DNA of 38,975 nt from the NCBI GenBank assembly GCA_040881785.1, contig JBBECO010000053.1, positions 1-38,975 on the forward strand, given 5' to 3'. Each line of letters begins with the position of its first letter. Position 1 is the first letter of the stretch. The translations under genes were made by a program, and so were the position numbers. The notes below the pieces were generated by a model, which saw only the letters and a list, made by a program, of their open reading frames with translations, was not told where the DNA came from and did no database searches. The DNA comes from JACDCA01 sp040881785. Lineage in GTDB: Bacteria > Acidobacteriota > Vicinamibacteria > Vicinamibacterales > 2-12-FULL-66-21. Positions 23,121 to 31,194 of the stretch are shown one piece after another.

Positions 23121-23705
23121 GTGTTTCCTGTTTTTCTGAAGCTGGGAGGTCGGCGCGTACTGCTCGTCGGCGGCGGAGGGGTCGCGACGGGAAAGCTGCG
23201 CGCGCTGCTCGAGGCCGGCGCTGATGTGACGGTCGTGTCGCCGGTGATCTCCGCCGGGATCGCCGCCGCACCAGTCACGGCGGCCAGGCGGCCCTTCGAG
23301 CCGTCCGACCTCGACGGCGTCTGCTATGTGGTCGCCGCCGCTCCGCGGGAGGTGAACGCCGAGGTCGCCCGTGAAGCGGCCCTCCGGGGGATCTTCGTGA
23401 ACGCGGTGGACGATGTCGAGAACGCCAGCGCCTACGCTGGGGCCATTCTCCGCCGCGGCGGCGTCACCATCGCACTCTCCACGGACGGCGACGCGCCGGC
23501 ACTGGCGGGGCTGCTGCGCGAAGGGCTCGAGGCGCTGCTGCCGGAGGACCTCGACGGCTGGATGACGTGCGCACGGGAGGCCAGGCGCCGCTGGCTGGCG
23601 AATGGGGTGCCGATGGAGCGGCGCCGACCCCTGCTGCTCGACGCGCTGATCGGACTGTACCGGCGCCGCAGCGCAGCGGCAGCCGGCGAGGCGCGGACGT
23701 CATGA
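23121..23705 (+). CDS. Precorrin-2 dehydrogenase / sirohydrochlorin ferrochelatase-like (siroheme synthesis)
   Basis: A 194-residue protein matching the N-terminal CysG/Met8/SirC domain. It opens F-P-V-F-L-K-L-G-G-R-R-V-L-L-V-G-G-G-G-V-A (NAD loop G-G-G-G-V-A-T-G-K). A-A-A-P-R-E-V-N and N-A-V-D-D-V-E-N-A follow, where the second carries the catalytic-region aspartates. It makes the oxidised precursor and probably siroheme, the cofactor of the sulfite reductase encoded two genes later. It starts at GTG 23121 with AAAGG nine bases upstream, directly after the attenuator. The stop overlaps the next gene (ATGA). The gene is separate from the methyltransferase, unlike E. coli cysG. Confidence 0.9.
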   Translation: MFPVFLKLGGRRVLLVGGGGVATGKLRALLEAGADVTVVSPVISAGIAAAPVTAARRPFEPSDLDGVCYVVAAAPREVNAEVAREAALRGIFVNAVDDVENASAYAGAILRRGGVTIALSTDGDAPALAGLLREGLEALLPEDLDGWMTCAREARRRWLANGVPMERRRPLLLDALIGLYRRRSAAAAGEARTS

Positions 23706-24487
23706 TCCGGCATGAGCAGCGTGTCGGCCGCGTCGCGCTCGTCGGTGCCGGACCTGGCGATCCGGACCTGCTGACGCGCAAGGCCGCGCGGCGGCTCGCC
23801 GAGGCCGACCTCGTGGTCTACGACGCGCTCGTCGACAGAGACGCGCTGGCACTGGCGCCCAGGGCCCGCCGCATCTACGTCGGCAAGCGCGCCGGACGCC
23901 CGGCCGTGCGGCAGGAATTCATCAACGCGCTGCTGATCCGCGCTGCGCGCAGCGGTCAGCGGGTGGTGCGGCTCAAAGGCGGAGATCCGTTCGTATTCGG
24001 CCGGGGCGGCGAGGAGGCCCTGGCGCTCAGAGCCGCCGGGATTGCGTTCGAAGTCGTGCCGGGCATCAGCGCGGCGGTCTCGGCGGCGGCGCTCGCCGGG
24101 ATTCCGGTGACGCACCGCGGCCTGGCGAGCGGCTTCCTCGTTGTGTCGGGTCATGCCGAGGGTGCGTACCGGCCGATCCTCGCCGGTCTGGCACCGAATT
24201 GTGTGACGGTCGTCGTCATGATGGGGCTCGCACACGGGTCTGACATCGCCGCACTGCTCCTCGGCGCTGGCTGGAGACCCGACACGCCCGCCGCGGTTCT
24301 GCTGAACGCATCGACGCGGAAGAGCGCGACGCGAACGGCGACGCTGGCGGAGCTCGCCTGCGGCTTCGACCTCGCGGACGACGGGCCCGGAACGATCGTG
24401 ATTGGAGAGGTCGTTCGACTGCAGGCGCTGCTCGGCGGGGTGGGAACGGCGGAGCCGGTACGAGCCGCGGCCGGCGCCGGACGGTAA
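23702..24487 (+). CDS. cobA: Uroporphyrinogen-III C-methyltransferase
   Basis: A 261-residue SUMT, SAM-dependent, converting uroporphyrinogen III to precorrin-2. Signatures: V-A-L-V-G-A-G-P-G-D-P-D-L-L-T at the N terminus, V-V-R-L-K-G-G-D-P-F-V-F-G-R-G-G-E-E in the middle, V-V-P-G-I-S-A-A and G-I-P-V-T-H-R-G. It overlaps the upstream gene by 4 nt and supplies the substrate for it. The start is the ATG at 23702. It feeds siroheme to the sulfite reductase 12 nt downstream. Confidence 0.93.
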   Translation: MIRHEQRVGRVALVGAGPGDPDLLTRKAARRLAEADLVVYDALVDRDALALAPRARRIYVGKRAGRPAVRQEFINALLIRAARSGQRVVRLKGGDPFVFGRGGEEALALRAAGIAFEVVPGISAAVSAAALAGIPVTHRGLASGFLVVSGHAEGAYRPILAGLAPNCVTVVVMMGLAHGSDIAALLLGAGWRPDTPAAVLLNASTRKSATRTATLAELACGFDLADDGPGTIVIGEVVRLQALLGGVGTAEPVRAAAGAGR

Positions 24488-24499
24488 GGGAGAGGACAG

Positions 24500-26347
24500 A
24501 TGGCACCTACTGAAGTGAGCGGGAGCACGGGCCGTTCGCGGCTGTCGTTCGCCGACGAAGCGGAGATCGACGAGTTCGTGGACGTGCTCGGCCGATTCGA
24601 GCGCGGCGAGATCGCGGCGGACCAGTGGCGGGCCTTCCGGCTCGTGCGCGGGACCTACGGACAGCGGCAGAGTGACGATGCACAGATGCTGCGCGTCAAG
24701 ATCCCTCAGGGCCTGCTGACCGGTACGCACATCGAGGCACTGGCGGATGTCGCCGACCGCTACTCGCGCGGCTTCGGTCACATCACCACCCGTCAGAACG
24801 TGCAGTTCCACTTCCTCAAGCTGCACGACGTGGAAGGTGCGATGCGGCGGCTTGGAGAAGCAGGTCTGACGACGCGGGAGGCCTGCGGCAACTCCGTCCG
24901 CAACATCACCTGCTGCCCGTACGCGGGTGTCGCCGCCGACGAGGTCTTCGACGTCACACCGTACAGCGAGGCGCTGACGCGATACCTCCTGCGTCATCCG
25001 CTCAGCGCGGCGCTGCCGCGCAAGTTCAAGATCGCCTTCGAAGGCTGCCCCGTCGACCACATCGGGACCGGCATCAATGACATCGGGTTCACCGCGCGCC
25101 TGCAGACGGCCGGCGGAGACGAGCGCCGCGGCTTCCGCATCACCGTGGCCGGCGGCACATCGACGCTGGCCCGTTCAGGCCAGGTGCTGTTCGAGTTCTG
25201 CCCCGCCGGGCAGATCCTCGACGCCGCCGAAGGCATCATCCGCGTCTATCACCGCCTCGGCGACTACAAGCACAAGCAGCGGAACCGCCTGAAGTTCCTC
25301 GTGCGGTCGCTCGGCTGGGACGGCTTCAAAGCGGAGTTCGACCAGGAGTTCGAACGGATCCGGACGGAGGGTGGCGCACCGCTCCCGTTCGACCCGGCGG
25401 AGCCGCCGGTCGAAGCGCCGCCGGAGTGGCAGCGCCCGGCAGCCCCCTCGCTCGAAGCCGTGGCCGCACGGGCGCAGGCGTCGGTCGTCCGTGGGCCGGG
25501 CATCGTCCCGCAGGTATCCACGCGGCTGACGGTGCACTCGGAGGAGCTCCTGGCCTGGGCGGCCAGCAACGTCCGCTCGCAGAAGCAGCAGGGATATGCG
25601 ATCGTGACTGTCGCGACGCTGCTGGGGGACGTCACCGCTGAGCAGATGCGGCTGCTGGCGGAACTGGCCTCCGCCTTCGGCGACGGCACGGTCCGCGTCA
25701 CGATGGATCAGAACGCCGTGCTCCGCTGGGTTCGCTCGGCGGACGTGCCGGGGCTGTATGAGCGCCTCGCGGCCGCGGGCTTGGCGCGCGGCGGGGCCGG
25801 TACTCTGTCCGACGTGGTGAGCTGCCCGGGGGCCGAGTCGTGCCGCCTGGCGGTCACGCAGTCGCGCGGTCTCGGCCGCCTGCTGGCCGATAACCTCGCC
25901 GGACGTGCTGACCTGGTGGCCGCGCTGCCGGAGCTCGACATCAAGATCAGCGGCTGCCCGAACGGGTGCGGTCAGCATCACATCGCCGGCATCGGATTCC
26001 AGGGCAGCCTGCGAAAAGTGGGCGGCCGTCCGGCACCGCACTATTTCGTCCTCGTGGGCGGCGGAACGACTGATGGTGTCACGACGTTCGGCCGTGTCGC
26101 CGCGACCGTGCCGGCGAGACGCGCCTTCGAGGCGCTCGAGCGGCTCACCGATCTCTACACCGAGACGCGCGCGCCCGGCGAGTCGGCGCGCACCTTCTTC
26201 CGGCGGATCGAGCTGCCGGTCGCCAAAGCGGCGCTGGCACACCTCGAGCGCCTCGCGCCAGAGGCGGCGGTGCCAGAGGACTTCATCGATCTCGGAGAGG
26301 ACCACGCATTCACGCCCGAAGTCATGGACGGCGAGTGCAGCGCATGA
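24500..26347 (+). CDS. Ferredoxin-type sulfite (nitrite/sulfite) reductase
   Basis: A 615-residue siroheme / [4Fe-4S] reductase. The cluster ligands are C442, C448 (C-P-G-A-E-S-C), C486 and C490 (G-C-P-N-G-C). The two ferredoxin-like half domains are seen as H-I-T-T-R-Q-N-V-Q in the first half and V-R-V-T-M-D-Q-N in the second. The siroheme region has R-E-A-C-G-N-S-V-R-N-I-T. The family covers both sulfite and nitrite reductases. The surrounding sulfate-assimilation genes make reduction of sulfite to sulfide the clear choice. There is a strong GGGAGAGG ribosome site. It overlaps the cysteine synthase gene by 4 nt (ATGA). Confidence 0.92.
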   Translation: MAPTEVSGSTGRSRLSFADEAEIDEFVDVLGRFERGEIAADQWRAFRLVRGTYGQRQSDDAQMLRVKIPQGLLTGTHIEALADVADRYSRGFGHITTRQNVQFHFLKLHDVEGAMRRLGEAGLTTREACGNSVRNITCCPYAGVAADEVFDVTPYSEALTRYLLRHPLSAALPRKFKIAFEGCPVDHIGTGINDIGFTARLQTAGGDERRGFRITVAGGTSTLARSGQVLFEFCPAGQILDAAEGIIRVYHRLGDYKHKQRNRLKFLVRSLGWDGFKAEFDQEFERIRTEGGAPLPFDPAEPPVEAPPEWQRPAAPSLEAVAARAQASVVRGPGIVPQVSTRLTVHSEELLAWAASNVRSQKQQGYAIVTVATLLGDVTAEQMRLLAELASAFGDGTVRVTMDQNAVLRWVRSADVPGLYERLAAAGLARGGAGTLSDVVSCPGAESCRLAVTQSRGLGRLLADNLAGRADLVAALPELDIKISGCPNGCGQHHIAGIGFQGSLRKVGGRPAPHYFVLVGGGTTDGVTTFGRVAATVPARRAFEALERLTDLYTETRAPGESARTFFRRIELPVAKAALAHLERLAPEAAVPEDFIDLGEDHAFTPEVMDGECSA

Positions 26348-27285
26348 CCGAGCCCACGCTGATCTCCGGTGCGGACGTGGGCGCGTCGATTCTGGACCTG
26401 ACGGGCCGGACGGCCCTCCTGCGCCTGCGCCGCTTCACCGATGCGACACCCGGGGTCGAGATCTACGCGAAAGCGGAATTCCAGAACCCGGGAGGGTCGG
26501 TGAAGGACCGTGCCGCGGTCGCGATCCTCCGGGAGGCCGAGCGCTCCGGCCGCCTCCGTCCCGGACGCACGATTCTCGATGCGACATCGGGGAATACGGG
26601 GATCGCCTACGCGATGATCGCGGCCGCGCGCGGCTACCGCGTGACGCTGTGCGTCCCGGCGAACGTGACGCCTGAACGCCTGCGTACGCTGCGCGCGTAC
26701 GGCGCCGACGTCGTCCTCACGAGCGCCATGGAAGGCAGCGACGGGGCGATCCGCGAGGCCCGCCGGCGGTACACCGAGGCTCCGGACCGCTATTTCTACG
26801 CCGATCAGTACAACAACGACGCGAACTGGCGCGCGCACTACGAGTCGACCGGCGTCGAGATCCTGGAACAGACCGAAGGGCGGCTGACGCATTTCGTCGC
26901 CGGCCTGGGCACCAGCGGCACGTTCATGGGCGTCGGCCGCAGACTGCGCGAGCATTCCCCGGAGATCCGCCTCGTGGCCGTGCAGCCCGACTCCGCGCTG
27001 CACGGCATCGAGGGGTTGAAGCATATGGACACGGCCATCCAGCCGGGCATCTACGATCCCGGCCTCGCCGACGAAGACGTGTACGTCGGCACCGAGCAGG
27101 CTTACGCGTTTACGCGCCGGCTCGCTGCGGAAGAAGGGCTCCTGGTCGGGGTGTCCAGCGGCGCCGCGCTGGCCGCCAGCCTCGCCCTCGCGGCCCGCAT
27201 CCGGGAAGGCATCATCGTGACCGTCTTCCCCGACAGCGGCACCCGGTATCTGACCGAGCCGTTCTGGGCTACGGAGGACGCATGA
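26344..27285 (+). CDS. cysM: Cysteine synthase, CysM-like, probably thiocarboxylate-dependent
   Basis: A 313-residue PLP beta-replacement enzyme. K54 lies in N-P-G-G-S-V-K-D-R, the substrate loop is T-S-G-N-T-G (81-86), and the phosphate loop is G-L-G-T-S-G-T-F (187-194). It is placed directly before a JAMM peptidase and a ubiquitin-like sulfur carrier, the gene set of the mycobacterial CysM-CysO-Mec pathway. There, O-phosphoserine plus protein thiocarboxylate gives Cys-CysO. By manual alignment, K226 (G-L-K-H-M-D) seems to occupy the place of the phosphoserine-binding arginine of M. tuberculosis CysM, still a positive charge. I chose the ATG at 26344, which overlaps the upstream stop; an ATG three codons earlier is also in frame. 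Free sulfide use cannot be excluded, since sulfite reductase is in the same operon. Confidence 0.9.
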   Translation: MTEPTLISGADVGASILDLTGRTALLRLRRFTDATPGVEIYAKAEFQNPGGSVKDRAAVAILREAERSGRLRPGRTILDATSGNTGIAYAMIAAARGYRVTLCVPANVTPERLRTLRAYGADVVLTSAMEGSDGAIREARRRYTEAPDRYFYADQYNNDANWRAHYESTGVEILEQTEGRLTHFVAGLGTSGTFMGVGRRLREHSPEIRLVAVQPDSALHGIEGLKHMDTAIQPGIYDPGLADEDVYVGTEQAYAFTRRLAAEEGLLVGVSSGAALAASLALAARIREGIIVTVFPDSGTRYLTEPFWATEDA

Positions 27286-27707
27286 CGAGGACGCAGGTGA
27301 ACGCACTCCACGCGACGATCGTTCCGGAGGCGCTGGAAGAGATCCGGCGGCACGCCGCCGAGACGTACCCGTACGAATGCTGCGGCGCGCTGATCGCCCG
27401 CGGCGGCCGGATTGTCGAGGCGTACCGGCTGCCGAACACGACGGCAGCCGGGGCGCGCCAGCGCTTCCGCATCTCGCCGTCCGATTACCGGCGCTCGGAG
27501 CAGCGCGCGACAGAACAGGAAGGGGCGCTGGCAGGCTTCTACCACTCGCACCCCGATCATCCGGCACGTCCGTCTCAGCACGATCTCGAGCGGGCGTGGC
27601 CGAACTTCACATACGTCATTATCGCGGTCACGGGCGGAGAGGCCGGCGAAACCACGTCGTGGCGCCTCCGCGACGATCGCTCCGGATTCGATCAGGGAGA
27701 TCTGTGA
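27282..27707 (+). CDS. JAMM/MPN+ metallopeptidase (Mec+-like)
   Basis: A 141-residue zinc peptidase of the JAB1/MPN+/Mov34 family. The JAMM motif is complete: E32 in Y-P-Y-E-C-C-G, then H88-S-H90-P and S98-x-x-D101. In mycobacteria the homologue Mec+ cuts cysteine from Cys-CysO. Here the next gene encodes a ubiquitin-like domain followed internally by more protein after Gly-Gly, so this enzyme may also free the carrier from the fusion. It overlaps the cysM stop by 4 nt and the next start by 1 nt. Cytoplasmic; no signal peptide. Confidence 0.9.
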   Translation: MTRTQVNALHATIVPEALEEIRRHAAETYPYECCGALIARGGRIVEAYRLPNTTAAGARQRFRISPSDYRRSEQRATEQEGALAGFYHSHPDHPARPSQHDLERAWPNFTYVIIAVTGGEAGETTSWRLRDDRSGFDQGDL

Positions 27708-29164
27708 TGTCACACCAGGTGCTGATCCCAACGCCGCTGCGTCCTTACACCGACAACCAGGAGAAAGTGGAGGTGGAGGCCCGGACCGTGGGCGAGGCGC
27801 TGGCCGCGCTCACCACCCGCTACGACGGCCTCCGCCGCCACCTCTATGCCGACGACGGCAAGCTGCGAAGCTTCGTCAACGTGTATCTGAATGACGACGA
27901 CATCAGATATCTCGATCGCGAGGCCACGGCGCTCGGGGCGGGAGACGTGATCAGCATCGTCCCATCCGTCGCGGGAGGTGCCCCGACCGCGGCGCCGGAT
28001 GCGGCGGCGCCCGAGCTGACGCCCGGCGATTACGAGCGGTACAGCCGGCACCTGATCCTCCCTGAAGTCGGCGTCGACGGACAGCGCCGGCTCAAAGCCG
28101 CGCGCGTGTTGTGTGTGGGCGCGGGGGGGCTGGGCTCGCCCGCCGCGCTCTACCTCGCGGCCGCCGGCGTCGGCACCATCGGTCTGATCGACTTCGACGC
28201 CGTGGAAGCCAGCAACCTGCAGCGCCAGATCATCCACAGCACCGAGGACATCGGACGGTCGAAGCTCGTCTCGGCGAAGAACCGGCTGACCTCGCTGAAT
28301 CCGGATCTCCAGGTGGAGAGCTTCGAGACGAGGCTGACCTCGGCCAACGCGCTGGAGATCTTCCGCGGCTACGACGTCGTGCTCGACGGCACGGACAACT
28401 TCGCCACGCGGTATCTCGTGAACGACGCGTGCGTCCTGCTCGGCATTCCGAACGCCTACGGCAGCATCTTCCGGTTCGAGGGCCAGGCATCCGTGTTCGC
28501 CGCGCAGGACGGCCCCTGCTATCGCTGCCTCTACCCGGAGCCGCCGCCGCCGGGCCTGGTGCCGAGCTGCGCCGAGGGAGGCGTGCTCGGGGTCCTGCCC
28601 GGCGTGATCGGAACCATTCAGGCCACCGAAACGATCAAGCTGATTCTCGGGGGGGGCCGGCCCCTCATTGGACGCCTGCTGCTGTACGACGCGTGGAACA
28701 TGGGGTTCCGCGAATTGAAGCTGCGGAGGGATCCGGCGTGCCCCGCCTGCGGCGATCACCCGACGATCCGCGAGCTGATCGACTACGAGCAGTTCTGCGG
28801 CGTTGCGCCCGCCGTGTCCGCTCCGGCGGCCGACACCGCTCACGAGGTGAGCGTCGAGCAGTTGAAAGCGACGCTCGATACCGGCGGCCCCGTCTACGTG
28901 CTCGACGTGCGGGAACCGAACGAATTCCAGATCTGCCGCATTCCCGGATCCGTGCTGATTCCGCTGGCGCAGCTGCCGAACCGTCTGAGTGAGCTGCCGG
29001 GCCCCGGCGACGAGCGCGAGCTGATCGTCCACTGCAAGATGGGCGGACGCAGCGCGAAAGCCGTGAAGCTGCTGCAGGAGCAGGGTTTCACCCGCGCGCG
29101 GAACCTGACGGGCGGCATTCTCGCGTGGATCGACAGGATCGATCCGCGTCAGCCGAAGTATTGA
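27707..29164 (+). CDS. Ubiquitin-like sulfur carrier + E1-like (MoeB/ThiF) + rhodanese fusion
   Basis: A 485-residue three-part protein. Residues 1-91 are a ThiS/MoaD/CysO-type beta-grasp domain ending S-V-A-G-G (G90-G91), followed by an Ala/Pro linker. Residues about 105-365 are an E1-like adenylyltransferase: G-A-G-G-L-G-S-P (138-145), D-x-D-x-V at 162-166, likely zinc cysteines C271/C274 and C345/C348, and S-C-A-E-G-G-V-L-G with C288 in the position of the acyl-accepting cysteine of MOCS3/Uba4. Residues about 380-480 are a rhodanese with C443 in H-C-K-M-G-G-R. Activity: adenylate the carrier C terminus and transfer sulfur to give a thiocarboxylate. Because Gly-Gly is internal, cleavage is needed. 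The ATG overlaps the JAMM stop (TGATG). Confidence 0.9.
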   Translation: MSHQVLIPTPLRPYTDNQEKVEVEARTVGEALAALTTRYDGLRRHLYADDGKLRSFVNVYLNDDDIRYLDREATALGAGDVISIVPSVAGGAPTAAPDAAAPELTPGDYERYSRHLILPEVGVDGQRRLKAARVLCVGAGGLGSPAALYLAAAGVGTIGLIDFDAVEASNLQRQIIHSTEDIGRSKLVSAKNRLTSLNPDLQVESFETRLTSANALEIFRGYDVVLDGTDNFATRYLVNDACVLLGIPNAYGSIFRFEGQASVFAAQDGPCYRCLYPEPPPPGLVPSCAEGGVLGVLPGVIGTIQATETIKLILGGGRPLIGRLLLYDAWNMGFRELKLRRDPACPACGDHPTIRELIDYEQFCGVAPAVSAPAADTAHEVSVEQLKATLDTGGPVYVLDVREPNEFQICRIPGSVLIPLAQLPNRLSELPGPGDERELIVHCKMGGRSAKAVKLLQEQGFTRARNLTGGILAWIDRIDPRQPKY

Positions 29165-29208
29165 TCGGTTTCGCAAAGCCTCGATGATGATGGTCCGAGC
29201 CCTCCCAT

Positions 29209-29266
29209 GTCGCCGGCCGTACACCGCGTCCACTCGCTGTGGGTGCGTGTGTACGGCGCCGGCGAC
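29209..29266. other. Strong hairpin in the gap before tauE
   Basis: GTCGCCGGCCGTACAC (29209-29224) pairs with GTGTACGGCGCCGGCGAC (29249-29266), with a 2-nt bulge and a structured 24-nt loop (CCAC/GTGG inside). No T-run follows. It could be an RNA processing or regulatory element or a REP-like unit. I see no gene in the rest of 29165-29393. Confidence 0.5.
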
Positions 29267-29393
29267 GCGCGGGTGAGACGACCGTCTGCTGCAGACAGCT
29301 CCCGTCAAACTCTCCCGCCAGCGTCTTCCGGCGACACCCCACGGTGTGCGGACCAGGTGAACGGACGTTGGTTGTTCAGAGAGGAAGCTCCAC

Positions 29394-30248
29394 ATGCAGG
29401 CCGCGCTCGCGGCAATTACGCTCGCGGCGTCGATCGTCAACGGCGCCATCGGTTACGGATTCTCGTCGATCACGGTGCCGCTCGCGCTGCTGTTCCTCTC
29501 GAACCGCGTGCTGAACCCGGCGCTGGTGCCGATCGAGATCGGCGTGAACGCCTATGTGCTCTGGATGAATCGCGCGGCGGCACGGACCGTCGTCCGTCGA
29601 GTGCTGCCGATCGTCGGCGGCCTCGCCCCGGGAGTGGCCGCCGGGACGCTGATCGTCTCGAGCGTGGATGCCGGCTGGGTGAAGCTGGCGACCTTCGCGG
29701 TCCTGCTGCCGCTCATCCTGCTGCAGGCGGCGGGCTTCAGGCGCCGGCTTCGCGCCGAACGGACGGCAGGCGTGGCGCTCGGGGGCGGGGTGGGCATGCT
29801 CTACGCGGTGACGACGGTGTCGGGTCCGCCGCTGGCGCTCATGCTGAACAACCAGGGGCTGGCGAACGCAGAGTTCCGCGCGGGCATGGCGGTCATCCGG
29901 CTGGCGGAAGGCACGATGACCGCGGCCGCGTACGCCGTCGCGGGGCTGTATACGCGCGAAAGCCTGCTGCTGATCCCGGTGATCGTTCCGGGCGTCCTCC
30001 TCGGCGTGCCGATCGGCGCCTGGCTGATCCGGCGGGTGGATGCCGAAGCATTCGGCCGGGTGTGTATGAGCTTCGATGCCCTGCTCGTCGCGATCGGCAT
30101 CGCCGTGCTGCTGCCGGCCCTGGACGTCACCGGTCCCGCAGCGGGCTTCGCGCTCGTGGGGCTGGTGATCGCGATGAACATCGCGCTTTTGTACGGCTTC
30201 TTTTCGTCCCCCCGGCCGGCTGCACAGCCGCCCGATGTAACCCGGTAG
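29394..30248 (+). CDS. TauE/SafE-family exporter (putative sulfite/sulfur compound)
   Basis: A 284-residue protein with about eight membrane helices in two repeated halves, typical of TauE/SafE (DUF81). The N-terminal repeat mark is N-G-A-I-G-Y-G-F-S-S-I-T-V-P; the second half begins with V-A-L-G-G-G-V-G-M-L-Y, then S-G-P-P-L-A-L-M-L. The family exports sulfite, sulfoacetate or related anions, or imports sulfate in some bacteria. The setting inside a sulfate-assimilation operon favours sulfite relief or sulfate transport. There is a strong GAGGAAG site before ATG 29394. The direction of transport cannot be told from sequence. Confidence 0.87.
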   Translation: MQAALAAITLAASIVNGAIGYGFSSITVPLALLFLSNRVLNPALVPIEIGVNAYVLWMNRAAARTVVRRVLPIVGGLAPGVAAGTLIVSSVDAGWVKLATFAVLLPLILLQAAGFRRRLRAERTAGVALGGGVGMLYAVTTVSGPPLALMLNNQGLANAEFRAGMAVIRLAEGTMTAAAYAVAGLYTRESLLLIPVIVPGVLLGVPIGAWLIRRVDAEAFGRVCMSFDALLVAIGIAVLLPALDVTGPAAGFALVGLVIAMNIALLYGFFSSPRPAAQPPDVTR

Positions 30249-30258
30249 GTGTGTGTCA

Positions 30259-31194
30259 ATGGCAGTCATCGAATCGCCGGCGCCCGGCTCCACCCTGCAG
30301 CTCGACCACCTTCGGGCGCTCGAGGCGGAGAGCATCCGCGTCATGCGCGAAGTCGTCGCCGAGTTCGAACGGCCGGTGATGCTGTACTCGATCGGCAAGG
30401 ATTCGTCCGTCCTCCTGCGTCTCGCGCAGAAGGCCTTCTACCCGGGTCCCATTCCGTTTCCGCTTCTGCACGTCGACACCACCTACAAGTTCCGGGAAAT
30501 GATCGAGTTTCGCGACAGGTACACGGCGGAGATCGGGGCCCGGCTGATCGTCCACACCAACGACGCGGCGCTCGCCGACGGTACGCAGCCGTTCGCCGTG
30601 GGCACCCAGCGCTGCTGCGGCCTGCTCAAGACACGCGCCTTGCTCGACGCCCTCCAGTCCGGCGGATTCGATGCCGCGTTCGGCGGCGCACGGCGCGACG
30701 AGGAGCGCGCGCGCGCGAAGGAGCGGGTCTTCTCCGTGCGGGACGCGAGCGGCGGTTGGGATCCGAAACGCCAGCGGCCCGAGCTGTGGCACCTGCTCAA
30801 CAGCCGCCTCGGCCCCGGCGAGAGCATGCGTGTCTTTCCGCTGTCGAACTGGACGGAGCTCGACGTCTGGCAGTACATCGACGTCGAGCGGATCCCGGTC
30901 GTGCCGCTCTATTTCGCACGCGACCGCGACGTGAGCGTTCGCGGGTCCTCGTTGATCGTCGCCGAGCAGCCGTTCGTGCCGCAGCTGCCCGGCGATCGGC
31001 TCGAGCGGGTCTCGTGCCGCATGCGGTCGCTCGGCTGCTCCCCCTGCACCGGGGCGATCCGGTCGGAGGCCGACACCGTGCCGAAGATCATCCAGGAACT
31101 GATCACGGTCCGGCAGTCGGAGCGCGAGCTGCGGGTCATCGATCACGATCAGGACGGCTCGATGGAGCTCAAGAAACGGGAGGGGTACTTCTGA
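30259..31194 (+). CDS. cysD: Sulfate adenylyltransferase subunit 2
   Basis: A 311-residue PP-loop ATP sulfurylase subunit. The pyrophosphate loop is Y-S-I-G-K-D-S-S-V near residue 45, followed by P-x-P-L-L-H-V-D-T-T-Y-K-F-R-E-M-I and G-G-A-R-R-D-E-E-R-A-R-A-K-E-R; the end is K-K-R-E-G-Y-F. With CysN it activates sulfate to APS. The ATG at 30259 is chosen over the GTG at 30253, which is too close to the AGG site. The stop overlaps the cysN start by one base, so the two subunits are translationally coupled. Confidence 0.95.
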   Translation: MAVIESPAPGSTLQLDHLRALEAESIRVMREVVAEFERPVMLYSIGKDSSVLLRLAQKAFYPGPIPFPLLHVDTTYKFREMIEFRDRYTAEIGARLIVHTNDAALADGTQPFAVGTQRCCGLLKTRALLDALQSGGFDAAFGGARRDEERARAKERVFSVRDASGGWDPKRQRPELWHLLNSRLGPGESMRVFPLSNWTELDVWQYIDVERIPVVPLYFARDRDVSVRGSSLIVAEQPFVPQLPGDRLERVSCRMRSLGCSPCTGAIRSEADTVPKIIQELITVRQSERELRVIDHDQDGSMELKKREGYF

